A stretch of DNA of 64,000 nt, taken from positions 586,501 to 650,500 of the forward strand of contig NZ_CP125378.1 in the NCBI RefSeq assembly GCF_034008635.1, in the 5' to 3' direction. A program made the translations under genes and the position numbers. The notes beneath the pieces are model-generated. The model had not been told where the DNA came from. It ran no database searches and saw only the letters and a program-made list of their open reading frames with translations. This stretch comes from Pseudomonas sp. P8_229 (GTDB taxonomy: Bacteria; Pseudomonadota; Gammaproteobacteria; Pseudomonadales; Pseudomonadaceae). Below, in pieces: positions 1-8,134 of this stretch; positions within the stretch are counted from its first letter, which is position 1, and each line of letters starts with the position of its first letter.

Positions 1-281
1 CCGCCCTTTCTGAACAACTCGTCGAGCACCGCTGGCAGTTGTTTATAGGCGGTTTCGCCGGGCGCTACGTCAAAGCCGCGATAAGTGCCCAGGCCCACCA
101 TGGGCAGCAACTCGACGCTTGAGGGGATGGCGCGGGTCTGCATGGTCTGGTCTCCTGCCTGGCTCGGCGAAGTGGCAGTCGGCGCGGCACTGGCCAACGC
201 TCGGTCAAAGGTCAGGACCGCCGAAACCCCGGCAGCCAGCGTAAGCAATCGGCGACGGGAGCAACCCTCAGTGTGGCTCAT
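1..281 (-). CDS. Tat-exported aldo/keto reductase, 3' end cut by window edge
   Basis: Only the first 93 codons lie in the window; the gene runs off the left edge. The ATG at 281 follows GGGGAA. The N-terminus has a twin-arginine signal (CSRRRLLTLAAG) with an Ala-rich cleavage region ending near ALASAA, so the protein is probably exported folded. After it comes MVGLGTYRGFDV, the start of an aldo/keto reductase barrel (the family usually opens with a GLGT-x-x strand). By family it would be an NAD(P)H-dependent oxidoreductase; the substrate cannot be inferred. It is divergent from the alpha/beta hydrolase at 394. The family call rests on a short segment, while the Tat signal is clear. Confidence 0.72.
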   Translation of the reverse strand, partial: MSHTEGCSRRRLLTLAAGVSAVLTFDRALASAAPTATSPSQAGDQTMQTRAIPSSVELLPMVGLGTYRGFDVAPGETAYKQLPAVLDELFRKG

Positions 282-393
282 GCTGGTTCCCCTGCTGCGT
301 GAATCTGTTGCACGTTGTGTTCAACAGCGGCCACCGTGTACCGCTCGGCTACACTGCGACTGCGAACACCCGCGCCCCGCTAAAGTTAGCCGA

Positions 394-1167
394 ATGTCCA
401 GAATCCTGATGTCACTCGTCGCCTTGATCATCGCCCTGTATCTGGTGTTGTGCGGTGCACTGTTCGTGTTTCAGCGCTCCCTGATCTATTTCCCCCGGCC
501 CGACAACGCCGTTGCCACGCCCGATTCGCGAATGAAGCTGTCGATGCCGGATGCCGATGTCTGGGTGACCATTCGCGCGCACGCCGGGCCAAAGGCGCTG
601 ATCTACTTTGGTGGCAATGCCGAGGATGTGTCGCGCAACCTGCCTGCGTTCAGCCAGGCCTTCCCCGACTACGCGCTGTATCTGCTGAATTACCGGGGCT
701 TTGGCGGCAGCGGCGGCGCGCCATCGGAGGAGGCGATTGCCGAAGATGCATTGGCGCTGTTCGATCAGGTGTACGCCAGCCATCCACAGATTGCCGTTGT
801 AGGGCGCAGCCTGGGTTCGGGAGTGGCGGTGCGGCTGGCAAGTCAGCGCCCGGCGACAAAACTGATTCTGGTGACGCCGTACAACAGCCTCGAAGAAGTC
901 GCCGTCCGCCAATACCCGTGGCTACCGGTGCAGTGGTTGCTCAAGGATCGTTTCGAGTCGGGCCGCTATGCCGCGCACATTCAGGTGCCGACCTTGCTGC
1001 TGGCGGCCAGCGATGACGAGGTTATTCCACGGGACAGCACGCAACGGCTGTTGGCGCATTTCCCCAAAGGCGTGGCGACGCTGCGGGTGGTGCCGGACGC
1101 GGGGCACAACTCGATTTCCGAGCGGGTGCAGTATCTGCAGTGGATGGGGGATGTGCTTAATCGCTGA
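394..1167 (+). CDS. alpha/beta hydrolase with N-terminal membrane anchor (BEM46/ABHD13-like)
   Basis: This 257-residue protein starts at the ATG at 394; upstream in-frame codons lack protein-like sequence. A hydrophobic segment at residues 3-25 (LMSLVALIIALYLVL) is a signal anchor. The globular part carries the serine nucleophile elbow GRSLG, an acidic residue in AASDDEVIP and a C-terminal histidine in AGHNSIS, so the Ser-Asp-His triad appears complete. Residues FQRSLIYFP just after the anchor are typical of the membrane-anchored BEM46/ABHD13-like family. It is probably a hydrolase facing the periplasm; no substrate is known. The next gene is separated from it by a REPIN, so it looks monocistronic. 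Confidence 0.85.
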   Translation: MSRILMSLVALIIALYLVLCGALFVFQRSLIYFPRPDNAVATPDSRMKLSMPDADVWVTIRAHAGPKALIYFGGNAEDVSRNLPAFSQAFPDYALYLLNYRGFGGSGGAPSEEAIAEDALALFDQVYASHPQIAVVGRSLGSGVAVRLASQRPATKLILVTPYNSLEEVAVRQYPWLPVQWLLKDRFESGRYAAHIQVPTLLLAASDDEVIPRDSTQRLLAHFPKGVATLRVVPDAGHNSISERVQYLQWMGDVLNR

Positions 1168-1202
1168 TCGGGTTTGATCAACAAATCTGGTGGTGTTGCG
1201 AC

Positions 1203-1282
1203 TGGCCTCTTCGCGAGCAAGCCGCTCCCACCTTTGGCAATGCGTTCCCCCTGTGGGAGCGAGCTTGCTCGCGAAGGCGCCA
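1203..1282. repeat. REPIN (pair of inverted REP elements)
   Basis: Two inverted REP cores, CTTCGCGAGCAAGC..GCTCCCA and TGGGAGCGAGCTTGCTCGCG, face each other about 25 bases apart between the hydrolase and the CAP gene. The arrangement is the standard Pseudomonas REPIN and can fold into a long hairpin. No gene function is implied; it may stabilise or end transcripts. Confidence 0.9.
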
Positions 1283-1443
1283 GTCCGGGCAACACAAAAT
1301 CCAGGCTTGCCCCACCCTCCATCACCCACCAAAAAAAAGCCATGTGGCCAGCATGAACCAAGTCCCAAAAGCCCAGTCCTAGAGGCGCCGCATTTCGCGG
1401 ATCCGCACTTCAGCACTGTCCTTTTCCCAGAGCCTGCCGTCCC

Positions 1444-2310
1444 ATGCGCCATGTCGTTCGCTCATCACGCTTCGTTTCGCTGTGCCTGCTGATCCTTGCC
1501 CCACTGTTCACCGAGACCACCCACGCCAGCGAAGAGCGGCAACTGGTGGCGGCCATCAATGACTACCGCGCTCATCCGCAACGCTGCGACCGCCGGCCGG
1601 CCCAACGTCTGGCGCCGTTGGCGATGAAATCCAATCTCGCATTGCCGATCGGCTATGGCTACGGCGGTGGTTTGCGCGAGACGTTGAAGTCTTCGGGTTA
1701 TTCGGCGGTGGCCGTGCGCAGCATCCGCATTGTCGGTGCCGGGGATGCCGAGCAAGCCTTTGAACAGCTGCAAGACAGCCACTGCACCGCCCTGCTCGAC
1801 GCTCAGTACGCCGACATCGGCGTCAGTCGTTCCCGTGGTGAGTGGCAAGTAGTGCTGGCGCAACCGGTGCTCGACAGCCGGGTCGGCGACAACCGCAGCG
1901 TCGGTAAAGCCTTGCTCGCCGAGGTCAACGCCGCCCGGGCGCGCCCACGGATGTGCGGACGCCAGCGCTTCGCCGCCGCCCGGCCCCTGAGCTGGAACCC
2001 GGCGCTGGGAGCCGCTGCTCAAGGGCACAGCAAGGCCATGGCCTACGGCAACTACTTCGCCCACCGTGATCCGGACGGCGATATGCCGGCGGATCGCGCC
2101 CGGGCAGCGGGGTATCGCGGGCGGCAGATTGGCGAAAACATCGCCGCCGGCCAGAGTTCGCCGGGCAAGGCGATGACCGGGTGGTTGGCCAGCCCCGGGC
2201 ATTGCGCCAACCTGATGAACCCGATGTTCACCCAGGTCGGCGCCGGGTTTGCCAGTGAGGCGCGCAGTGATGAGGGGGTTTACTGGACGATGGTGTTTGG
2301 TGCGCCTTGA
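1444..2310 (+). CDS. secreted CAP-domain (SCP/PR1-like) protein
   Basis: The 288-residue product begins with a Sec signal peptide (VSLCLLILAPLF, cleavage near THA/S). The C-terminal half is a CAP domain: LSWNPALGAAAQGHSKAM, FAHRDPDGDMPADRA, IGENIAAG and SPGHCANLMNPMFTQVGAGF are the family signatures, including the two His residues of the CAP tetrad. The N-terminal half (residues 30-150) is a degenerate copy of similar length with cysteines (HPQRCD, SHCTALLD) and lacks the signatures, suggesting an ancient duplication. Bacterial CAP proteins are periplasmic or secreted and mostly uncharacterised. The gene stands alone, flanked on both sides by REPINs. Confidence 0.85.
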   Translation: MRHVVRSSRFVSLCLLILAPLFTETTHASEERQLVAAINDYRAHPQRCDRRPAQRLAPLAMKSNLALPIGYGYGGGLRETLKSSGYSAVAVRSIRIVGAGDAEQAFEQLQDSHCTALLDAQYADIGVSRSRGEWQVVLAQPVLDSRVGDNRSVGKALLAEVNAARARPRMCGRQRFAAARPLSWNPALGAAAQGHSKAMAYGNYFAHRDPDGDMPADRARAAGYRGRQIGENIAAGQSSPGKAMTGWLASPGHCANLMNPMFTQVGAGFASEARSDEGVYWTMVFGAP

Positions 2311-2338
2311 TTCGCTTGGGAGATTTTCAGTGAAGCTA

Positions 2339-2425
2339 CTGGCCCCTTCGCGAACAGGCTCGCTACCACATTTGTCCGGTTAACGCTGAACCACTGTGGG
2401 AGCGAGCCTGCTCGCGAAGAGGCCG
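2339..2425. repeat. REPIN
   Basis: Inverted REP pair (CTTCGCGAACAGGCTCGCT and GTGGGAGCGAGCCTGCTCGCGAAG) between the convergent CAP and beta-propeller genes. The left arm has drifted at two positions. Confidence 0.85.
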
Positions 2426-2441
2426 GTCAAGACACCATCAA

Positions 2442-3074
2442 TCACTTGGGCCGACGCACCGCCCGCAACTGCCCACTGCCTCCGCCGCCGCAATAAAACC
2501 GCTCGCCGCCATCCGCCTCCAGCCCGGAAACGCCAGTTCCTGCGGGCATCTTCAGACTTTCCAGGACCTCGCCATCCTCCGGATCGACCCGGCGCAGTTC
2601 ACTTTCATCGCCCTCCCAGGTGCCATGCCACAAGGCGCCGTCAACCCAGGTCACCCCGGTGACAAACCGGTCTGACGCCAGCGTGCGCAGAACCTCGCCG
2701 GTCTGCGGATCAACCTGATAGATCTTGCGCTCGCGATACTGACCGATCCACAAAGAACCTTCGGCCCATGCCATCCCCGAGTCGTTACCGCCGCCCGGTG
2801 CCGGGATGGTGTTGAGCACGCGGCCGGTGGCCGGGTCGATTTTCTGGATGCGGCTGTCGGCGATCTGGAACAGATGCTTGCCGTCGAATGCGGTGCCGGC
2901 ATCGGCGCCGATCTTGATCGTGCGCACGGTTTCACCGCTGGCCGGGTCCAGCGCATTGAGCTGGCCGTCGCTGGCGAACCACACGTGCTGGCCGTCGAAG
3001 GTTACGCCGTGGACACGTTCGACGCCTTCGAACGGGCCATACTCACGAAGTATTTCTGCGTTTGCCTGTTTCAT
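2442..3074 (-). CDS. cytoplasmic beta-propeller protein (glutamine cyclotransferase/SMP-30-like)
   Basis: A 210-residue protein without a signal peptide, built of about five repeats that each contain a blade-like strand followed by D-P-x-(S/T)-G-x-(V): LDPASGETV, IDPATGRVL, VDPQTGEVL, VDPEDGEVL. Such repeats mark a small beta-propeller of the glutamine cyclotransferase/SMP-30/NHL type. Relatives in pseudomonads are annotated as glutamine cyclotransferase, but I see no evidence for that activity here. The ATG at 3074 follows GAGGAAGG. It lies 41 bases downstream of the regulator gene on the same strand and is probably co-transcribed with it. Confidence 0.7.
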   Translation of the reverse strand: MKQANAEILREYGPFEGVERVHGVTFDGQHVWFASDGQLNALDPASGETVRTIKIGADAGTAFDGKHLFQIADSRIQKIDPATGRVLNTIPAPGGGNDSGMAWAEGSLWIGQYRERKIYQVDPQTGEVLRTLASDRFVTGVTWVDGALWHGTWEGDESELRRVDPEDGEVLESLKMPAGTGVSGLEADGGERFYCGGGGSGQLRAVRRPK

Positions 3075-3115
3075 GATGCCTTCCTCGCTGGTGGATGAGT
3101 CTGGGTGAGTCCAGC

Positions 3116-4327
3116 CTAGCCATTGCCCAGCGACACCGGGAGTAACAAGATCGTCGCGAAACCCGGCACCGGCGGCGTGGTCCAGCGCCGCGCACGGCCA
3201 ACGCCGAAAGATTGCACCCGCTCCGTCGTTGCCAGGCTTTCCAACGCCCGTTGTACCTGGCGCTGGCTACTGCCCAACGCCAGGGCCAGCGCCGAACTCG
3301 ACCAGGCTTCGCCATCGGCGAGCAAGGCCAGCAACGCGGCGTGTTTGTCCTCGACCGGCAAGGTGAGCAGCGCCACGTCGGCAGCCACCAACGCAAAACC
3401 ACGCGCGGTCGCGACGATCCGCGCCAACGGTTGCAACGCCGAACGCAAGCGGCCGATCTCCACCCGCAGGCGTGCGCGGTGGGATTCGTCGCTCAGCTTC
3501 AAGCGAAACGCCCCGCCGATCAACGCCTCTCTCGATACGTCTTCGGGCCACGCCTGGGCCAGCATCCGCGCCAGACTGAACAGCACCGGCCGCGTCGCCA
3601 ACGCCAGCGTCATCCCGGCGCCGCGCACGCTGTAGCGACAGGCATCGACCACCAGGGTGCTGGAAGCGAACAATGCTTGTACCTGCTCCAGCTTCACCGG
3701 TTGCGATTGGCCGCCCCTGCTCAGTCGCGCGGCCGGTGCCTCAAGGACCTGCCCGGCGTGTTCAACTTCGGCAGTCAGCGCCGGTATCCCGGCCTGCTGC
3801 GCCGCCAGTGCGGCCCGAACCAGCGCCGCCCGCGCCGTGTGCGCCTGCACCTGCCGCAAGGCGACCCCCGCCGTCAGCAATTCGTGGACAGCCCGCAGCG
3901 CCGGGGCCAACGGAGCGGGGTCCAGCTCTACGAGCAATGCCTGCACCTCATCGAGCCGGCCGATCAACAGCAAACGGCGGATCTGCAAGTACCGGGCGTG
4001 CGATGCATTCAGGTGATCGGCGTGATCGAGCAGCACCCGCCGCGCCGCTTCCAGTGCCTTCACCGGCCAGCCCAGGTCCCGTGTCGCCAGCGCCACCTCT
4101 GCCTCGGCAACCACACAGCGCGCCCGGGACAACGGCTCATTGGCGCCAAACGCCTTGACCGCCCGCTGCAGCAACGCCTTGGCCCGGGTCAAATCACCGA
4201 GCTGGGCCATGGCAATGCCACGCAGCGCCAACGCGGGTGGGTCTTCGCGCAGGGCGACAAGCTTTAATGCCGCCAACGGATCACCCGCCGCAAGCGCGCG
4301 GCCGGCGGCGTTGATCAACGAGTCCAT
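3116..4327 (-). CDS. TPR-like plus winged-helix transcriptional regulator, function unknown
   Basis: The 403-residue product (start ATG at 4327; the longer reading upstream lacks coding character) has an Ala/Leu-rich helical N-terminal half (residues 1-190, for example DLTRAKALLQRAVKAF) resembling TPR hairpins. A middle region (220-330) includes LSDESHRARLRVEIGRLRSAL, like the recognition helix of an OmpR-type winged helix. A second HTH-like segment lies near the C-terminus (SSALALALGSSQRQVQRALE). The order helical repeats then DNA-binding domain suggests a one-component regulator. The only co-directional neighbour is the beta-propeller gene 41 bases downstream, its most likely partner or target. 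I do not recognise a named family. Confidence 0.6.
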   Translation of the reverse strand: MDSLINAAGRALAAGDPLAALKLVALREDPPALALRGIAMAQLGDLTRAKALLQRAVKAFGANEPLSRARCVVAEAEVALATRDLGWPVKALEAARRVLLDHADHLNASHARYLQIRRLLLIGRLDEVQALLVELDPAPLAPALRAVHELLTAGVALRQVQAHTARAALVRAALAAQQAGIPALTAEVEHAGQVLEAPAARLSRGGQSQPVKLEQVQALFASSTLVVDACRYSVRGAGMTLALATRPVLFSLARMLAQAWPEDVSREALIGGAFRLKLSDESHRARLRVEIGRLRSALQPLARIVATARGFALVAADVALLTLPVEDKHAALLALLADGEAWSSSALALALGSSQRQVQRALESLATTERVQSFGVGRARRWTTPPVPGFATILLLPVSLGNG

Positions 4328-4542
4328 GGTGAGTTCGACATGGCAGCGCTTTCCGGTATCAGATCCTGCGGGGAGTCTAATACCGAATGCGCTTTTAATT
4401 AGATAGCGGTGTTCTTTCGGGCCCCTGATCGAGGATTGCACCGCATTTGAGACCCCCGTGGTGGCTGAGCGGTACACCGTTGGCAATTCAGGTAATCTGC
4501 GGCAGCTGGAAAAGGAAAACAGTCAATCACGGAGTCGATTAA

Positions 4543-5151
4543 TTGAAACGCCTTGCCTTCTATCTGCTGGTTCCTCTGTTCGCAGCCTGTAGCACGGGTC
4601 CTTACCTGAATCCGCAATCGGCTGTCGGTCAGAACGCATTGCTGATCAGAACATGCCCCGGCCCACACCAGGCCATAAGCTACAAGACCACGTCCGAGGA
4701 ACTCGATTGGGTGCACCTGCTGGTTTACGCAGCGCTGCCGGGGACCCCGACCAGGCCGGACTTCCATCACAACACTGATACCGAATTACGGATGTACGCG
4801 TCCCTGTATACGCCACCCTATATGCGTAACCTGGACACCAAGGAAAAATGGGATGCCGCCTACAGCACTCCCCCACCGGCACTCTGGATCAGCGCGGCCT
4901 CGCCCATGGCCACCGTGCAACTGGCCAATGGCAAATCCTATCAGGTCAGCATCGAACGCTTGAAAACCGGCTTCGACCCGCGGGAGCAATGGCTGGACCT
5001 GTATTCGCCCGGGACATCCTTGGGCAGCGGCGAGATGGACGATTTCATCCTGACGCTGCCGGAGCTCTTTCTGAACGGTGAGAAAATCCCGACAGCACCG
5101 ATCCATTTCAAAAAACGTGAGGATCGTTACATGCCGGTACTCAACTGCTGA
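4543..5151 (+). CDS. putative lipoprotein, unknown function
   Basis: The start is a TTG at 4543 preceded by GGAG with an 8-base spacer; no better ATG exists before the signal sequence. The product has 202 residues with a lipoprotein signal (LAFYLLVPLFAAC), the lipidated Cys being about residue 16, followed by STGPYLN. The mature part is soluble and beta-rich with no family I recognise. Ser at +2 after Cys predicts outer-membrane retention. The gene is convergent with a tiny gene on the other strand whose stop codon lies 3 bases away. Confidence 0.75.
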   Translation: MKRLAFYLLVPLFAACSTGPYLNPQSAVGQNALLIRTCPGPHQAISYKTTSEELDWVHLLVYAALPGTPTRPDFHHNTDTELRMYASLYTPPYMRNLDTKEKWDAAYSTPPPALWISAASPMATVQLANGKSYQVSIERLKTGFDPREQWLDLYSPGTSLGSGEMDDFILTLPELFLNGEKIPTAPIHFKKREDRYMPVLNC

Positions 5152-5154
5152 TCA

Positions 5155-5238
5155 TCAGACCGGAGAAATCGTCGCGAGCATTCCGATCAGAATGGTCAAC
5201 GCCAGAAACCCACCCAGGAAAATCGCCATCTTGTTCAT
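5155..5238 (-). CDS. 27-residue single-pass membrane peptide
   Basis: A short reading frame of 27 codons starts with ATG at 5238 and is preceded by an excellent Shine-Dalgarno, TTAAGGAGAGCAGC. The peptide is MNKMAIFLGG, then a continuous hydrophobic stretch FLALTILIGMLATI, ending SPV. It is therefore a single transmembrane helix with a short positively charged N-terminus, the layout of small membrane proteins that modulate larger complexes. The ribosome-binding site, hydrophobicity and codon choice support a real gene although it is far below the usual size cut-off. No relative is recognised. A 24-base palindrome lies 135 bases upstream. Confidence 0.65.
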   Translation of the reverse strand: MNKMAIFLGGFLALTILIGMLATISPV

Positions 5239-5372
5239 GCTGCTCTCCTTAATGCTGAGCTTGCGGTGCACCGGGCGCTTCAGGATGAAGGACTGCCGCG
5301 AGTGACCGAACTGCCGGGGTATTTTGAGCGCCTGACTGAACCGGTAACAGAGGCAGATCCAACAGAAAAATA

Positions 5373-5396
5373 CGGATCAGATGCGCATCTGATCCG
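5373..5396. promoter_or_regulatory. 24-base perfect palindrome, possible operator
   Basis: CGGATCAGATGC followed immediately by its exact reverse complement. It lies between the divergent starts of the 27-residue peptide gene and the SnoaL-like gene, a natural place for a shared operator. It has no loop and no T-tract, so it is a poor terminator. The binding protein is unknown. Confidence 0.45.
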
Positions 5397-5504
5397 CTCC
5401 GGCCATAGCCCGCTATTCAGAGCACCACACAAAGATTCATCCCCGGCCGCTTTGATCTAGAGTCATTGGCGTCGCGCAAACAACAACAAAAAAGGAGTGA
5501 AACC

Positions 5505-5936
5505 ATGTCCGACCTGAACCTGCACCCCAACGCCGCCGAGTCACTGAAGCGCTGGCACGAGATGATCCGCACCGGCAACCTCAAGGCCCTGCCCGAGCTG
5601 CTCGACCCGAACGCGGTGTTCCGCTCGCCCATGGCCCACACGCCGTACCCCGGCGCCCAAGTGGTGACGATGATTCTCAACACCGTGTTCGACGTATTCG
5701 AAGACTTCACATACCACCGCGAACTGGCGACTGCCGATGGCTTGAATGTGGTGCTGGAGTTCAGTGCCAAGGTCGGGGCGAAAGAGTTGAAGGGCATCGA
5801 CATGATTCGATTTGATGAGCGCGGGAAGATTGTCGAGTTTGAAGTGATGGTAAGACCATTGAGCGGGTTGCAGGCGTTGGGGGAAGAGATGGGGCGCAAG
5901 CTTGGGGCGTATCTGGCGAGCGCAAAACCCAGGTAG
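5505..5936 (+). CDS. SnoaL-like / NTF2-fold protein
   Basis: The 143-residue product starts at the ATG at 5505 behind AAAGGAG. Its layout, an N-terminal helix pair (ESLKRWHEMIRTGNLKALPELLD), then FRSP, a central curved sheet and the end strand IDMIRFDERGKIVEFEVM, is that of the NTF2-like SnoaL superfamily. Family members are small enzymes (isomerases, hydrolases, cyclases) or ligand-binding proteins; no catalytic assignment is possible here. It is followed by a strong terminator, so it is monocistronic or the end of a short unit. Confidence 0.82.
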   Translation: MSDLNLHPNAAESLKRWHEMIRTGNLKALPELLDPNAVFRSPMAHTPYPGAQVVTMILNTVFDVFEDFTYHRELATADGLNVVLEFSAKVGAKELKGIDMIRFDERGKIVEFEVMVRPLSGLQALGEEMGRKLGAYLASAKPR

Positions 5937-5951
5937 ACGCAGGCACAAAAA

Positions 5952-5986
5952 AAGCCCACTGACCGTTACCGGTTCAGTGGGCTTTT
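5952..5986. terminator. bidirectional intrinsic terminator
   Basis: A stem AAGCCCACTGA / TCAGTGGGCTT with A-tract on the left and TTTT on the right sits between the convergent SnoaL-like and mqo genes and can terminate transcription from both sides. Confidence 0.9.
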
Positions 5987-6003
5987 GTGTGTCTGGCGTC
6001 TAG

Positions 6004-7650
6004 TTACAGGGCCATGTCACGTGCAGCATTTTCCTTCGGCGCTGTAGCTTTTTCAGCTGCAGGTGCTGCCGGAGCAGCCGCCTGACCAATCACCGGAGGC
6101 GTTGGCAGTTCGAGGATCTTGGCGGTGTACGCCCACTCTTGTGCGACTTTGGCCGGATCGTTGTTCAGCTGGGTGCCGTAGCTTGGAACGATCTGATGCA
6201 GCTTGGCTTGCCACTCAGGGGTTGCGACTTTGTCTTTGAAGACTTTCTGCAGCACGCTCAGCATGATCGGTGCAGCGGTCGACGCGCCTGGCGATGCGCC
6301 CAGCAGACCGGCGATGGAGCCGTCTTGTGCTGCAACGATTTCGGTGCCCAGTTTCAGCACGCCGCCAGCGGCTTCATCACGCTTGATGATTTGCACGCGT
6401 TGGCCGGCTTGCCACAGGCGCCAGTCTTCGGCTTTGGCGTTCGGGAAGTATTCCTTCAGCGCGTTCAGACGGTCTTCATCCGACAGCATCAGTTGACCGG
6501 CCAGGTACTCGACCAGCGGGTATTCCTTGATGCCGACCTTGGTCATAGGCCAGATGTTGTGGGTGGTGGTGCTGGTCAGCAGGTCCAGGTACGAGCCTTC
6601 TTTGAGGAACTTGGTGCTGAAGGTCGCGAATGGGCCAAACAGAATGACGCGCTTGCCGTCCAGAACACGGGTGTCCAGGTGCGGAACCGACATCGGCGGT
6701 GCGCCAACCGAAGCTTTACCGTAGGCCTTGGCCAGGTGCTGCTCGGCGATGGCCGGGTTATCGGTCACCAGGAACGAGCCGCCGACCGGGAAGCCAGCGT
6801 ATTCCTTGGCTTCAGGAATGCCGGACTTCTGCAGCAGGTGCAGAGCGCCGCCGCCCGCGCCGATGAACACGAACTTGGCGTCGGTTTCGGTCTTGGTGCC
6901 GTCTTTCAGGTTTTTGTAGCTGACGCGCCAGGTGCCGTCGGCGTTCTTGGTGATGTCTTCGACTTCGCTCGACAGTTTCAGGTCGAAGTTAGGCTTGGTC
7001 TGCAGGTAACCGGCGAACTGGCGGGTGATCTCGCCGAAGTTCATGTCGGTACCCAGCGGGCTCCAGGTGGCCGCGATTTTCTGGTTCGGGTCACGCCCTT
7101 CCATCATCAGCGGAACCCACTTCTTGATCACAGCCGGGTCTTCGGAGTACTGCATGCCGGCGAACAGCGGGCTCGCTTGCAGGGCTTCGTAGCGCTTTTT
7201 CAGGAACTTGATGTTGTCATCACCCCACACGAAGCTCATGTGCGGCGTGGTGTTGATGAACGAGCGAGGGTTCTTCAGAACGCCTTGCTGAACCTGCCAC
7301 GCCCAGAACTGACGGGACACCTGGAACGCTTCGTTGATCTCGACGGCTTTCGGGATCGTCACGTTGCCTTTGTCGTCTTCCGGGGTGTAGTTCAGTTCGG
7401 CCAGCGCCGAGTGACCGGTACCGGCGTTGTTCCAGCCGTTGGAGCTTTCCAGGGCGACGCCATCGAGGCGCTCGACCATTTCCATCGACCAGCTCGGCTC
7501 CAGCTCATTGATCCACACACCCAGGGTGGTGCTCATGATGCCGCCGCCGATCAGCAGAACGTCGACTTTCTTCGCTTCTTCAGCATTGGCAGACGACATC
7601 CCCATCGCCAAAGCCAGCCCTAGCAAGGCTGTATTCACTTTCTTAAACAT
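6004..7650 (-). CDS. mqo: malate:quinone oxidoreductase with N-terminal signal sequence
   Basis: Mqo is the membrane-associated FAD enzyme that oxidises L-malate to oxaloacetate and passes electrons to quinone. The 548-residue product has a Rossmann motif [16 protein letters not shown], the family signature [23 protein letters not shown] and the downstream blocks [18 protein letters not shown] and [13 protein letters not shown]. Ahead of the FAD domain is a Sec-like signal peptide ([18 protein letters not shown], cleavage at ANA/EE), and the C-terminus carries an Ala/Pro-rich tail. I chose the ATG at 7650, which has AGG 8 bases upstream, over the in-frame GTG at 7659. The gene stands alone between a terminator and a long intergenic region. 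Confidence 0.93.
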   Translation of the reverse strand: MFKKVNTALLGLALAMGMSSANAEEAKKVDVLLIGGGIMSTTLGVWINELEPSWSMEMVERLDGVALESSNGWNNAGTGHSALAELNYTPEDDKGNVTIPKAVEINEAFQVSRQFWAWQVQQGVLKNPRSFINTTPHMSFVWGDDNIKFLKKRYEALQASPLFAGMQYSEDPAVIKKWVPLMMEGRDPNQKIAATWSPLGTDMNFGEITRQFAGYLQTKPNFDLKLSSEVEDITKNADGTWRVSYKNLKDGTKTETDAKFVFIGAGGGALHLLQKSGIPEAKEYAGFPVGGSFLVTDNPAIAEQHLAKAYGKASVGAPPMSVPHLDTRVLDGKRVILFGPFATFSTKFLKEGSYLDLLTSTTTHNIWPMTKVGIKEYPLVEYLAGQLMLSDEDRLNALKEYFPNAKAEDWRLWQAGQRVQIIKRDEAAGGVLKLGTEIVAAQDGSIAGLLGASPGASTAAPIMLSVLQKVFKDKVATPEWQAKLHQIVPSYGTQLNNDPAKVAQEWAYTAKILELPTPPVIGQAAAPAAPAAEKATAPKENAARDMAL

Positions 7651-8134
7651 CCGTTGCACCTATGATAAAACGCCTTCCGCCCGCCGCTGTTGTGGCCATG
7701 AGGGCCTTTTGTCGCGACACTCAGGCCAGGGTCGCGGGCACCTTCACACTGCAATTTTGACGGGTGGGCACACAAGGCCGACGTACCGCATCGACCTCAG
7801 TTAATGTCCCTTCTGAACTGACTTTTTATCATTATTGGCTTCAGCTACTTGAGCGACAGGGATTCCGTCAGCCCGCCCAAAAGGCAGGCAAACTGAATAA
7901 GGTCAAACCAAGTTGAGGCGAAGAATATCACGTCAGGGCAAACCAGCGCGTCTGTTCCCGACTTGAGAGTCTTTTTCCGCTCTGGGCGTTATCGGCCAAT
8001 CCGGGCTGAACATGATCCCGAAAGCTTTGGCGCCTGGGCTGGCCCCATCGCGAGCAGGCTCACTCCTACACAACACTGCCAACCCCTGCAGGCCTTCGCC
8101 TGCTCGCGATGGCGATAGTTCAAACACCACCCCA
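7651..8134. other. 484-base intergenic region upstream of mqo
   Basis: This stretch separates mqo from the chemoreceptor gene. It contains one REPIN at 8038-8113 and otherwise only non-coding sequence; the part near 7790-7900 is relatively AT-rich and probably holds the mqo promoter. I see no small reading frame with a credible ribosome-binding site. Confidence 0.6.
8038..8113. repeat. REPIN
   Basis: Inverted pair CATCGCGAGCAGGCTCACTCCTAC and GGCCTTCGCCTGCTCGCGATGGC. The right arm is shortened relative to other copies in the window. Confidence 0.8.

Noticed and set aside
5266..5460. Short frame of 64 codons between the membrane peptide and SnoaL genes
   Set aside because: No ribosome-binding site and it runs through the 24-base palindrome; composition is not protein-like.
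6139..7623. Long open frame opposite mqo (about 490 codons)
   Set aside because: Frame opened by high-GC codon bias of mqo; the protein is Arg/Gln/His-rich without a recognisable domain and has no ribosome-binding site.
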